Source: Pseudomonas sp. GM50 (lineage in GTDB: Bacteria > Pseudomonadota > Gammaproteobacteria > Pseudomonadales > Pseudomonadaceae). From it: 64,000 bases of DNA. The translations under genes and the position numbers were made by a program. Numbering within the stretch: position 1 is the first letter of the stretch; the number at the start of each line of letters is the position of its first letter. Below, piece after piece: positions 9,676 to 18,560 of the stretch. The notes beneath the pieces were generated by a model, which was not told where the DNA came from, did not search any database, and saw only the letters and a program-made list of their open reading frames with translations. Where the stretch lies: assembly GCF_000282375.1 (NCBI RefSeq), contig NZ_AKJK01000104.1, positions 56,429 through 120,428 on the forward strand, read 5' to 3'.

Positions 9676-9691
9676 TGGCATCCGACTTGCT
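9676..9691 (+). promoter_or_regulatory. Sigma54 (-24/-12) promoter of the SDR/BVMO operon
   Basis: TGGCAT-CCGAC-TTGCT matches the TGGCAC-N5-TTGCW consensus with the invariant GG and GC correctly spaced. It precedes the SDR start by about 60 bases and faces away from the sigma54 activator gene. It also shows that the longer open frame starting at 9675 is not the translated start. Confidence 0.88.
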
Positions 9692-9752
9692 CTCTTCTTA
9701 TCAGCGTCCCGCTTACGGTGAACGCATCTCAAACAACAAGAAGAGGCAGGAC

Positions 9753-10553
9753 ATGAGCCATAAGACTTCTCTCGATTTTTCCTTGGCCGGCAAAATCGCT
9801 TTGGTGACCGGTGCCGGTCGTGGCATCGGCCAAGGTATTGCATTGAGCCTGGCCAACGCTGGCGCTGATGTGGCGGTCGCTGATTATGACCTCGGCATTG
9901 CAGAAGAAGCCGCGGCCAAAATTCAAGCCCTCGGCCGCCGCGCGATCTCGTTGCAGGTCGATGTGAGTAATCCTGAAAGCGTGACCGCGATGATGTCCCA
10001 GGTTAAGGCCCAATTGGGGCGACTGGACGTGGCGGTGAACAATGCTGGGGTAGTTAGTATCGGCAGCGTTGCCGAGCTACCAGTACACGACTGGGATCGC
10101 ATCATGAACATCAACGCCCGGGGTGTGTTCCTTTGCTGCCAGGCGGAGGTTCGCCTAATGCTCGAGCAACAGGCCGGTCGCATCATTAACATCGCCTCAA
10201 TCGCGGGCAAAGTCGGCTTCCCTGATCTCGCCCACTACAGCGCCTCAAAGTTCGCCGTCATCGGCTTTACCAATGCGTTTGCCAAAGAGGTCGCACGCAA
10301 CGGTATCACTGTCAATGCTCTCTGCCCCGGTGTGGTCGGCACCGGCATGTGGCGGGGTGAGCAAGGCCTGTCTGCACGATGGAGCAACCCTGGTGAGACT
10401 GAAGAGCAATCTTGGGAGCGCCACCAGTCAACCCTACTTCCACAGGGAGAGGCTCAAACGGTCGAAGACATGGGTCAGCTGGCGGTTTACCTCGCTTGTG
10501 CGCCTCACGTAACCGGCCAGGCCATCGCTGTAGATGGCGGTTTCTCTCTGTAA
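9753..10553 (+). CDS. Short-chain dehydrogenase/reductase (secondary alcohol dehydrogenase candidate)
   Basis: This is a 266-residue classical SDR. The cofactor motif TGAGRGIGQG lies near residue 19, NNAG near residue 94, the catalytic Ser in NIASIAG, and YSASK as the YxxxK pair near residue 163. An acidic residue after the second strand (VADYD) favours NAD(H). The start at 9753 is chosen because it has a ribosome site (AGAGGCAGG) and lies downstream of the sigma54 promoter. As first gene before a Baeyer-Villiger monooxygenase it would oxidise a cyclic or secondary alcohol to the ketone, as ChnA does for cyclohexanol. The substrate is inferred. Confidence 0.88.
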   Translation: MSHKTSLDFSLAGKIALVTGAGRGIGQGIALSLANAGADVAVADYDLGIAEEAAAKIQALGRRAISLQVDVSNPESVTAMMSQVKAQLGRLDVAVNNAGVVSIGSVAELPVHDWDRIMNINARGVFLCCQAEVRLMLEQQAGRIINIASIAGKVGFPDLAHYSASKFAVIGFTNAFAKEVARNGITVNALCPGVVGTGMWRGEQGLSARWSNPGETEEQSWERHQSTLLPQGEAQTVEDMGQLAVYLACAPHVTGQAIAVDGGFSL

Positions 10554-10739
10554 AGCAACCTGGCCAGTCCAGCGTGCAGATGATGGTTGCAAACATCATT
10601 TGCTAGAGCGCTGAAACCCCTCATTCGTAAACGCATTTTTTCTCGTCGCTCAATCGAGAGAAAGGGCATTTGCTTGCCTGAATTTCCTGCCAACTCATTT
10701 AAAGCAGCAGGAATCGAGGCAGCCTATCAGGAGACAATA

Positions 10740-12410
10740 ATGACAACTTCCGTTCTCGCAAAACGCTCCCTTAGAAGCGATACCATCCACTACGATGCGA
10801 TCATCATCGGCGCAGGCTTCGGCGGGATTTATATGCTGAAAAAGCTGCGCGATGAATTGGGCCTCAAAGTGAGAGCTTTCGATAAAGCCGCCGGCGTGGG
10901 AGGCACCTGGTACTGGAATCGTTACCCAGGGGCGCTCTCGGATAGCGAGTCGTTTGTCTACTGCTTCTCATGGGATCGCGAGTTATGTCAGGAGTGGAAC
11001 ATCACAACCCGTTACCTGACCCAGCCGCAGATTCTCTCCTACATGAATCATGTCGTCGACCGACACGACCTGGGCAAAGACATCCAGCTCGAGACTGCTA
11101 TTTCCTCAGCAGAGTTTGATGAGGAAAACAGCTGCTGGCTGGTAAACACCGACGACGGTCATCACTACAGCGCCAAGTACCTCGTAACTGCGCTTGGCCT
11201 GCTCTCGGCTACCAACATCCCTAATATCAAAGGCCTCGACCAGTTCCAAGGGCAGAAGTATCACACCGCAAACTGGCCAGAAGATGCAGCTCTTGAAGGC
11301 AAGCGTGTTGGGGTCATCGGCACTGGCTCTACAGGCTGCCAAGTGATCACCGCAATCGCACCCGTAGTCGGGCACCTGACTGTTTTCCAGCGATCAGCAC
11401 AGTACACCGTGCCTGTTGGAAATGGCCCGCTGAGCCGTGAGACGATCGATGACGTCAAACGTAACTACGATGCTATCTGGAAGCAGGTCAGAGACTCGCG
11501 CTTGGCCATGGGCTTCGAAGAAAGCGTCGTACCAACCATGAGCGTCTCTGCCGAGGAGCGTCAGAATATCTTCCAGAGCGCTTGGGACATCGGTGGCGGG
11601 TTCCGCTTCATGTTTGAGACATTCGGCGATATTGCTGTCGACGAACAAGCCAACATTGCAGCTCAAGACTTCGTTCGCTCCAAAATCGCGGAGATCGTCA
11701 AGGATCCCGAAACAGCGCGCAAGCTCCAGCCAAGCGAGCTTTATGCCAAGCGTCCGCTGTGTGACAGCGGTTACTACGCAACCTTCAATCGTGAAAACGT
11801 CTCGCTGGTGGATGTCAAAGCCAACCCTATTGATGAGATCACCAGCAAGGGCATTCGTACCGCCGATGGTGTTGAGCATGAGCTGGACGTTCTGATCTTC
11901 GCCACGGGCTTCGATGCAGTCGACGGTAACTACAAGCGCATCGATATTCGCGGCCGAAATGGCCAGAGCATCAAGGATCATTGGAAGGATGGCCCATCCA
12001 GCTACTTGGCAGTGTCTACTACCAAATTCCCCAACATGTTCATGATTCTCGGCCCAAATGGCCCTTTCACCAATCTTCCTCCAACCATCGAAACGGAAGT
12101 GGAGTGGGTTTCAGACCTAATCGGGTTCATGGAAGAAAACGAGCTGGCGTGTGTGGAACCAGTCGACGGCAAGGAACAGGAATGGAGCGAGACCTGCTGC
12201 GAAATTGCCAACCAGACGCTGTTCGCCAAGACCGACTCCTGGATCTTCGGAGCGAACATCCCGGGTAAACCCAACTCCGTTTACTTCTACATGGGTGGGC
12301 TCGGGGCCTTCAGGGAAATCCTTGACTCCGTGAAGCGTGAAGACTATCGCGGCTTCAAATTCAAACCCGTTAAAACATCTAACCAATACGCACAGCAAGG
12401 CCGTCACTAA
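10740..12410 (+). CDS. Type I Baeyer-Villiger monooxygenase (cyclohexanone monooxygenase-like)
   Basis: This is a 556-residue flavin monooxygenase. An N-terminal FAD Rossmann motif GAGFGGIYM is followed by VGGTWYWNRYPGALSDSES, the BVMO fingerprint FQGQKYHTANWP (FxGxxxHxxxWP) and the NADPH motif GTGSTG. The C-terminal part includes FMILGPNGPFTN. Length and wording are close to cyclohexanone monooxygenase (ChnB, about 540 residues). It inserts oxygen next to a carbonyl, turning a ketone into an ester or lactone with NADPH and O2. It lies 186 bases after the SDR and 90 before an aldehyde dehydrogenase, under the same sigma54 promoter. Ring size and true substrate are unknown. Confidence 0.92.
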   Translation: MTTSVLAKRSLRSDTIHYDAIIIGAGFGGIYMLKKLRDELGLKVRAFDKAAGVGGTWYWNRYPGALSDSESFVYCFSWDRELCQEWNITTRYLTQPQILSYMNHVVDRHDLGKDIQLETAISSAEFDEENSCWLVNTDDGHHYSAKYLVTALGLLSATNIPNIKGLDQFQGQKYHTANWPEDAALEGKRVGVIGTGSTGCQVITAIAPVVGHLTVFQRSAQYTVPVGNGPLSRETIDDVKRNYDAIWKQVRDSRLAMGFEESVVPTMSVSAEERQNIFQSAWDIGGGFRFMFETFGDIAVDEQANIAAQDFVRSKIAEIVKDPETARKLQPSELYAKRPLCDSGYYATFNRENVSLVDVKANPIDEITSKGIRTADGVEHELDVLIFATGFDAVDGNYKRIDIRGRNGQSIKDHWKDGPSSYLAVSTTKFPNMFMILGPNGPFTNLPPTIETEVEWVSDLIGFMEENELACVEPVDGKEQEWSETCCEIANQTLFAKTDSWIFGANIPGKPNSVYFYMGGLGAFREILDSVKREDYRGFKFKPVKTSNQYAQQGRH

Positions 12411-12500
12411 CCATCAAAGATCATCAGGGTACTGGCCTGCATGGTCAGTACGCCCGATCCGATAGGTTTTTTGTGCCTGTAGAAAATTGGAGATTAAGTA

Positions 12501-13949
12501 GTGGAACTCAAAAATCCGGAACTGTTTCGGGAGCACGCCTACATCGATGGTGAATGGTGTCATGCAGACAGTGGCAACACGATCACTGTCGTTAACCCAT
12601 CGACCAGCGCCACCATCGGACATGTTCCCAAAATGGGCCGCCATGAAACGCGTCGCGCTGTTGAGGCGGCTGAACGCGCGCTGCCCGCATGGCGTGAACT
12701 TTCGGCAAAGGAGCGCTCTGCAAAGCTGCGTCGGTGGTATGAACTGATCATCGAAAACCAGATCGATTTAGCTCGCATCATGACGCTTGAACAAGGAAAA
12801 CCTCTGTCTGAAGCTCAGGGCGAGATTGTTTTCGGTGCGTCGTATATCGAGTGGTATGCCGAAGAAGCCAAGCGTATCTACGGCGACGTCATTCCGGGGC
12901 AGACCGATCGCCGACTCATGGTTCTCAAGCAACCGATTGGCGTTTGCGCAGCAATCACTCCGTGGAATTTCCCTTCCGCGATGATCACACGCAAAGCCGG
13001 CCCGGCGCTGGCTGCTGGCTGCACTATGGTCATCAAGCCTGCTTCTCAAACACCCTTCTCGGCGCTTGCGCTAGTGGCACTCGCTGAGCGCGCAGGCATT
13101 CCTCGTGGCGTCTTGTCCGTCGTCACCGGGGCTGCCGCTGAAATCGCGGAAGAACTGACAAGTAATTCTACTGTGCGCAAGATTTCGTTCACCGGCTCGA
13201 CGGAAATTGGTCGTGAGCTCATGGCCAAGTGCGCGTACGACATCAAGAAGGTGTCACTTGAACTAGGCGGCAATGCCCCCTTCATCGTGTTTGAAGATGC
13301 CGACCTGGATGCCGCGGTACAGGGTGCTATCGCTTCCAAGTTCCGCAACGCAGGCCAAACGTGCGTTTGTACCAATCGACTGTATGTCCACGACTCGGTT
13401 TACGAGGCTTTCGTTGGAAAACTCGCTGCCGCAGTGAATGACTTGAAAATCGGTGATGGTTTCGGCGACGGCGTTGTTCTTGGCCCGATGATCGACGGCA
13501 ACGCGGTCGCGAAGGTGCAGGAACACATCGACGATGCGCTAGAAAAAGGTGCTCGCGTCTTAGCAGGAGGAGGCCCGCATCAGCTGGGCGGAAACTTCTT
13601 CAAACCTACTGTTTTGGTAGATGTCCCGGACAGCGCACGAGTTTCGAAAGAAGAAACATTCGGCCCTCTGGCGCCGGTGTTCCGCTTCTTCGAAGACGCT
13701 GATGTTATCCGTCGAGCAAATGATACGGAATTCGGCCTCGCTGCCTACTTCTATTCATCGAGTCTAAGTCGCGCCTTCCGTGTGAGTGAGAACTTGGAAT
13801 ACGGAATAGTTGGCGTCAACACCGGAATCATCAGCTCCGAAGCAGCGCCCTTTGGAGGTATCAAAGCGTCCGGTATCGGCCGCGAGGGCTCCAAATACGG
13901 CATCGAGGACTATCTGGAGATCAAGTATCTCTGCCTGGCGGGCATTTAG
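12501..13949 (+). CDS. NAD(P)-dependent aldehyde dehydrogenase (semialdehyde dehydrogenase-like)
   Basis: This is a 482-residue aldehyde dehydrogenase with a GTG start preceded by TTGGAGA. The visible motifs are PWNFPSAMITRKAGPALAAG, FTGSTEIGRE, the catalytic Glu in LELGGNAPF and the catalytic Cys in NAGQTCVCTNR. ETFGPLAPVFRF follows near the C-terminus. The wording is closest to succinate-semialdehyde dehydrogenases (GabD). After a Baeyer-Villiger enzyme it fits oxidation of an omega-oxo acid, such as 6-oxohexanoate, to the dicarboxylate (ChnE-like role). That assignment is by context. Confidence 0.92.
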   Translation: MELKNPELFREHAYIDGEWCHADSGNTITVVNPSTSATIGHVPKMGRHETRRAVEAAERALPAWRELSAKERSAKLRRWYELIIENQIDLARIMTLEQGKPLSEAQGEIVFGASYIEWYAEEAKRIYGDVIPGQTDRRLMVLKQPIGVCAAITPWNFPSAMITRKAGPALAAGCTMVIKPASQTPFSALALVALAERAGIPRGVLSVVTGAAAEIAEELTSNSTVRKISFTGSTEIGRELMAKCAYDIKKVSLELGGNAPFIVFEDADLDAAVQGAIASKFRNAGQTCVCTNRLYVHDSVYEAFVGKLAAAVNDLKIGDGFGDGVVLGPMIDGNAVAKVQEHIDDALEKGARVLAGGGPHQLGGNFFKPTVLVDVPDSARVSKEETFGPLAPVFRFFEDADVIRRANDTEFGLAAYFYSSSLSRAFRVSENLEYGIVGVNTGIISSEAAPFGGIKASGIGREGSKYGIEDYLEIKYLCLAGI

Positions 13950-13975
13950 ACGTCCGAACCGCTAGAGCGCATGCC

Positions 13976-13999
13976 TCATCTGGCTACACGGCCAGATGA
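13976..13999 (+). other. Inverted repeat between aldehyde dehydrogenase and porin genes
   Basis: Perfect 9-base arms (TCATCTGGC / GCCAGATGA) flank a 6-base loop. No T-run follows, so it is more likely an mRNA-stabilising or processing hairpin than a strong terminator. Confidence 0.5.
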
Positions 14000-14120
14000 A
14001 ACAACTGCCTCAGATACAAAATTCAAATGACCTCTCCAAATGCAACCGAGCTGCAGTGTGGCAGCTGTCCGGACGGAGAGCGCTGTGTCGTGAAAATCAT
14101 AAAAATAAGGACTCACCGAC

Positions 14121-15440
14121 ATGAACATGAAATGGCAACTGCCTTTCGGCATGGGAATTTTTGCATGCATCATCAACTCGGCTACTGCATCCCCATGGGC
14201 AACGGGGGACTGGGGTGGTACGAGAAGTCAGCTCCTCGACAAAGGGTACGACTTCACTCTTGATTACACCGGTGAGGGTGCAACCAATCTGCATGGTGGC
14301 TACAACCACGACAGTACGGCACGTTACACCGCCCAATGGGCGTTGGGCACGCACCTGGATTTGCAGAAGATCTTCGGCTGGAATGCTGCTGACTTCAAAC
14401 TGACCATTACCGAGCGAAACGGTAACAACTTGTCTAATGATCGCGTTAGTGATCCCCGCACTGGTCAGCTCAGTTCGGTGCAGGAGGTTTGGGGGCGTGG
14501 TCAAACTTGGCGGCTCACTCAGATGTGGTATCGCCAGAAGTTTTTTGATAGCGCCCTGGATGTGAAAATTGGACGCATGGGGATCCAGGAAGACTTCAAC
14601 AGCTTTCCTTGTGACTTCCAGAGCCTTTCATTCTGTAGTTCGCCAATTGGTAACGTTGTTGGAGATATCTGGTACAGCTGGCCGGTGAGTCAGTGGGGCC
14701 TGCGACTTAAATACAACATGCAAAATGATCTGGCGCTTCAGGTTGGTGCCTTCGAGCAAAACCCCTCTTACCTGGAGACCGGAAACGGCTTCAAGCTAAG
14801 CGGTAGTGGATCTCAAGGGATGCTACTGCCAGTAGAGGCAGTATGGAGTCCAAACCTTGGTAGCGAGAAGCTCGCTGGTGAGTATCGTCTGGGGTATTAC
14901 TACAGCTCTGCGAGTGCGAATGATGTGTACGAGGATACGAATGGAAACCCTCAGGGGCTGACCGGACAAGCCTTCAAATCACGCGGCAGCAAGCATGGCT
15001 GGTGGGTAATAGCTCAACAACAACTGACCCATCACAACGGCGATCCCACCCGTGGCCTCTCCATCTTTGCCAGCCTGACCTTCCCTGATAAAGCGACCAG
15101 TCCCATCGACAGTTATCAGCAGATAGGTGTCGTATATAAAGGCCCTTTCAATGTCCGGCCTGAGGACGACATCGGGCTCGGTTTTGCGAGGATCCATGTA
15201 AACGATGATGTTTCCAAACGACAGAATCAACTCAACACGGTAAGCGGCATCGCCGGTTACGATGACCCCAATTTCGTGCCCATCCAACGTACTGAGTACA
15301 ACATGGAGTTGTACTACGGTGTTCACCTTACCGACTGGGTGACCATTCGCCCAAACCTCCAATATGTCCGTCACCCAGGCGGCGTATATGAGGTCGATAA
15401 CGCCTTGGTCGCAGGTTTGAAGATTCAGGCCTCATTCTGA
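14121..15440 (+). CDS. OprB-type carbohydrate-selective porin
   Basis: This is a 439-residue outer-membrane protein. A signal peptide ends near residue 24 (INSATAS), followed by GDWGGTRSQLLDKGYDFTLDYTGE, the standard OprB opening. Alternating beta-strand patterns run through the protein, which ends with an aromatic C-terminus (IQASF). OprB members admit sugars and other small polar compounds and are often paired with periplasmic PQQ dehydrogenases, as here. It lies 171 bases after the aldehyde dehydrogenase. It probably brings the growth substrate or its oxidised product into the periplasm. Confidence 0.9.
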   Translation: MNMKWQLPFGMGIFACIINSATASPWATGDWGGTRSQLLDKGYDFTLDYTGEGATNLHGGYNHDSTARYTAQWALGTHLDLQKIFGWNAADFKLTITERNGNNLSNDRVSDPRTGQLSSVQEVWGRGQTWRLTQMWYRQKFFDSALDVKIGRMGIQEDFNSFPCDFQSLSFCSSPIGNVVGDIWYSWPVSQWGLRLKYNMQNDLALQVGAFEQNPSYLETGNGFKLSGSGSQGMLLPVEAVWSPNLGSEKLAGEYRLGYYYSSASANDVYEDTNGNPQGLTGQAFKSRGSKHGWWVIAQQQLTHHNGDPTRGLSIFASLTFPDKATSPIDSYQQIGVVYKGPFNVRPEDDIGLGFARIHVNDDVSKRQNQLNTVSGIAGYDDPNFVPIQRTEYNMELYYGVHLTDWVTIRPNLQYVRHPGGVYEVDNALVAGLKIQASF

Positions 15441-15479
15441 CGTGACCGCTAAATAACTCCTATCTCTCGAATGAATGCC

Positions 15480-15509
15480 CCTCAGGCTAGCGATCCCGCA
15501 TGCCTGAGG
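15480..15509 (+). other. Hairpin just upstream of the PQQ dehydrogenase
   Basis: CCTCAGGC and GCCTGAGG form an 8-base stem with a 14-base loop, ending 23 bases before the start codon. It could shape translation or mRNA stability. There is no T-run. Confidence 0.45.
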
Positions 15510-15532
15510 ATTACCAAGGAAAAAGGACTGTT

Positions 15533-17968
15533 ATGAACAATTCTGAAGCCCCACCATCTTGGCTTACGTGGCGCTATTTGGCGCTCGCGATCTTTACCGT
15601 GCTTCTCGGGTTAAGCGGTCTTGCACTCGCTTTAGGAGGCATTCGCCTGATCAGCCTTGGGGGATCCTGGTACTACTTGCTGGCTGGGGTTGGCATGTGT
15701 ACATCAGCCGCTCTGTACCTGCGTCGCAGCTCATCGGCCTCGTACCTTCTTGCCTTCGTATTCCTGGCGACAGTCATTTGGTCGTTGTGGGAAACAGGCT
15801 TGCAGTTTTGGCCACTGGTGCCTCGACTGGCGCCCTTCATGGTTATCGGTTTGCTGGCGGCGCTGGCGCATCCTTTGGTTAGCCATGGCAGACAGATCGT
15901 AACCAGTCGAATCTTGGCTGGTGTCTTCGCTCTCGGCCTCACCTGGGGCGGCTACAGTCTGTTCACTCCCCACGGAACCGTTGAGGCCACCGACACCTCG
16001 GATGATCCAGTGGCAACTTCGGCTGAGCCCAAACCGGGGGAGCCATGGCAATACTATGGCCGTACGCCACGAGGCACGCGCTTTGCCCCAGCCACCCAGA
16101 TCAACCGTGAAAACGTAGACGAACTGAAAGTAGCTTGGACATTTCAAACTGGCGATCCTGCCAACAAGTTTTCGGAGAACCAGAACACGCCTATCCAGGT
16201 CGGCGATACTTTATTTCTATGCACTCCAATGAACAAAGTCTTCGCATTGGATGCGGACACGGGTAAAGAAAAATGGAGTTTCGATCCAAAGCCTGCAGAT
16301 ACTCAGACCTGGAACCGGTGCCGCGGTGTCGCGTACTACGATGCTGCGGCAGTGGCCAACCCCTTCACCGCACCCTCCCCTTCGGCAGTTTCCAACTCCA
16401 AGGCTCCCAGCAACGTCACAGCGCGCGCAGATGCACGCTGTACGCGCAGAGTCGTGCTGACCACTATTGATGCTCGTCTCATGCAGGTCGACGCCGATAC
16501 TGGAAAGCCATGTGAAGACTTTGGAGCGGGTGGAACAGTAGATCTCAAGATCGGCATGGGTGAGATCAAGAAGGCTTACTACTTCCCCACCTCGACGCCT
16601 ACAGTTGTCCAGGATCTAATCATTGTGGGTGGCTGGGTGTTTGATGGTCGTGCTGTAGACGAACCTTCTGGGGTACTTCGTGCCTTTAACGCCAACAATG
16701 GGCAATTGGTATGGGCATGGGACTTGGGTAATCCTGAGATCACCAAGCTTCCACCTGAGGGCGAGACCTACACACGCGGTACTCCGAATGTCTGGTCGAC
16801 CCCTTCGTTTGACGAAACGCTTGGGCTGATTTACGTGCCCACCGGTAACCAGGAACCAGACTTTTGGGGTGCTCATCGCACGCCAGCCGCTGAAGAGTTT
16901 TCGTCGGCTGTAGTGGCCCTAGAACTGGCGACCGGGCGTGTCCGCTGGAAGTTCCAAACTGCTCATCATGATCTTTGGGACTATGACGTCCCGTCGCAGC
17001 CAGCCTTATACGACCTACCTGATGGCGCCGGCGGGAAGACCCCTGCGTTGGTACAGCTGACAAAGCGGGGACAAATCTTCGTATTGGATCGTCGAAACGG
17101 CAAGCCACTGACCCAAGTCCAGGAGCTGCCTGTCCCCCAGGAGCACCAACAGGGTGACTGGGTGAGCAAGACCCAGCCCTACTCCACTGGAATGCCGTCA
17201 ATTGGTAACCAATCGTTGAGTGAAGAGCGCATGTGGGGCGCTACCTTCTTCGATCAACTGGCCTGTCGAATAGCATTCCGTAAATTGCGTTACGAAGGTG
17301 AGTTCACAGCGCCGACAACAAGCGCAAGCTTGTTGTACCCAGGCTACTACGGCGGCATGAACTGGGGCAGTGCTTCCATCAATGAAGAGAAAGGCTATCT
17401 TTTCGTCAACGACATCCGTATGCCACAGATCGTGAAATTGATCAGTCGCGAACAGGTAGACCCATCCCACCTGGAACCCGGGCATGGTGTTGGCAGCATC
17501 TATCCAATGGAGGGAACGCCCTATGTTGTCGACCATTCTGCGCTGAATTCTCCGCTGGGAATTCCTTGCAACGAGCCGCCATGGGGAACCTTCTCCATGG
17601 TTGACCTGAAGACCCAAAAACTGGTGTGGCAACGCCCGGCCGGCACGATTGCAGATACTGTGGTCAACGACGTCAAGGCCCACCTCCCCATCCCTTTGGG
17701 AATGCCCACATTGGGAGGAGCTGTGAATACGGCTTCCGGCCTGGTCTTCTATGCTGCGACCCAAGATTACTTCTTGAGAGCCATGGACATCAAAACGGGT
17801 AAGGAACTCTGGAAGGGGCGTCTTCCAGTTGGCGCACAGGCGACCCCGATGACCTACGTTTCACCCAAGTCCAATCGACAGTTTGTGGTGATCTCCGCGG
17901 GTGGTTCACGTAACTCTCCCGATCGAGGAGACTATGTCATCGCCTACGCACTTCCTGCGGATGATTGA
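15533..17968 (+). CDS. Membrane-bound PQQ-dependent dehydrogenase (glucose/quinate/shikimate family)
   Basis: This 811-residue quinoprotein has about five membrane helices in residues 15-150 and then a periplasmic eight-bladed propeller. Family landmarks include EPWQYYGRTPRGTRFAPATQ, TPMNKVFALDADTGKEKWSF, GTPNVWSTPSFDETLGLIYV, PTGNQEPDFWG and AHHDLWDYDVPSQP. It oxidises a hydroxyl group outside the cytoplasm and passes electrons to ubiquinone. The start at 15533 has a strong ribosome site (AAGGAAAAAGGA). Its place after an OprB porin resembles gcd loci, but its presence behind a Baeyer-Villiger monooxygenase suggests a catabolic alcohol such as a hydroxy acid. Substrate specificity cannot be read. 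Confidence 0.92.
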   Translation: MNNSEAPPSWLTWRYLALAIFTVLLGLSGLALALGGIRLISLGGSWYYLLAGVGMCTSAALYLRRSSSASYLLAFVFLATVIWSLWETGLQFWPLVPRLAPFMVIGLLAALAHPLVSHGRQIVTSRILAGVFALGLTWGGYSLFTPHGTVEATDTSDDPVATSAEPKPGEPWQYYGRTPRGTRFAPATQINRENVDELKVAWTFQTGDPANKFSENQNTPIQVGDTLFLCTPMNKVFALDADTGKEKWSFDPKPADTQTWNRCRGVAYYDAAAVANPFTAPSPSAVSNSKAPSNVTARADARCTRRVVLTTIDARLMQVDADTGKPCEDFGAGGTVDLKIGMGEIKKAYYFPTSTPTVVQDLIIVGGWVFDGRAVDEPSGVLRAFNANNGQLVWAWDLGNPEITKLPPEGETYTRGTPNVWSTPSFDETLGLIYVPTGNQEPDFWGAHRTPAAEEFSSAVVALELATGRVRWKFQTAHHDLWDYDVPSQPALYDLPDGAGGKTPALVQLTKRGQIFVLDRRNGKPLTQVQELPVPQEHQQGDWVSKTQPYSTGMPSIGNQSLSEERMWGATFFDQLACRIAFRKLRYEGEFTAPTTSASLLYPGYYGGMNWGSASINEEKGYLFVNDIRMPQIVKLISREQVDPSHLEPGHGVGSIYPMEGTPYVVDHSALNSPLGIPCNEPPWGTFSMVDLKTQKLVWQRPAGTIADTVVNDVKAHLPIPLGMPTLGGAVNTASGLVFYAATQDYFLRAMDIKTGKELWKGRLPVGAQATPMTYVSPKSNRQFVVISAGGSRNSPDRGDYVIAYALPADD

Positions 17969-18041
17969 AGGCACTCTTGAATGGTGCTCGCTTTGCCTTT
18001 TCGCAAGGCGGCACCTTAGGTAACCAGGCGCTCAAACCAAA

Positions 18042-18075
18042 GCACGTAAATTCCCTAGCCAGGGTCTTTACGTGC
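18042..18075 (+). other. Strong inverted repeat downstream of the PQQ dehydrogenase
   Basis: Perfect 9-base outer arms GCACGTAAA/TTTACGTGC enclose a second CCCT/AGGG stem separated by two unpaired bases on each side. It lies 75 bases after the stop codon. There is no T-run, so it may be a Rho-dependent end, an mRNA-stabilising hairpin or a protein site. Confidence 0.55.
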
Positions 18076-18370
18076 CGAAGCACTGCAAAACATCCCCGTG
18101 AGATGTAGCGATCGCTCCTTGCGAAATTGCACCCCACTTGACCACCCGCTTGCATTCAATTTGACCAGTAGGCTTTGTAACAATGACCGGCAGAGAACGG
18201 CCACAAGCGGTCAGTTACGAGATACGGTTATGCTGCGTCCTCAGAGAAGCGGAATGCTGTAGCTTACAAATACCCGGTTCTGATCTTGATCACATGAGGT
18301 GAATAATCAGTAAGATGTGAGAGAGAAAAATAGTCTAATTTGGGTGAGTGATTAATTCAGAAAGCTCAAT

Positions 18371-18381
18371 CCCCCCCCCCC
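18371..18381 (+). repeat. Poly-C tract (11 C)
   Basis: A single-base run of 11 C lies in non-coding sequence. Such tracts are slippage-prone and may also be a sequencing length error. Confidence 0.8.
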
Positions 18382-18560
18382 GAGTTTCTAAATCCGTTAA
18401 GCTCACAGTGTTAGATCGATTTCTGCCTGTCGTGACGGGCAGTATCGATCCAATCTGGTCTACCGCAAAAATGCTGCTAGCACGTCGTTCTTTTGGGAGT
18501 AATCGCTTCCCGCTTAGAGACATGGGTTGAACGGAGTGTTTAACTATAAGAAAGCTCCCG

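Larger units (their letters stand above)
17969..18560 (+). other. Intergenic region with an inverted repeat and a poly-C tract
   Basis: There is no convincing gene in these 590 bases. They hold the strong inverted repeat at 18042-18075 and a run of 11 C residues at 18371-18381. Confidence 0.5.

Noticed and set aside
9675..9752. Upstream extension of the SDR reading frame
   Set aside because: It overlaps the sigma54 promoter and would lie upstream of the transcript start. The ATG at 9753 has a ribosome site and fits the family.
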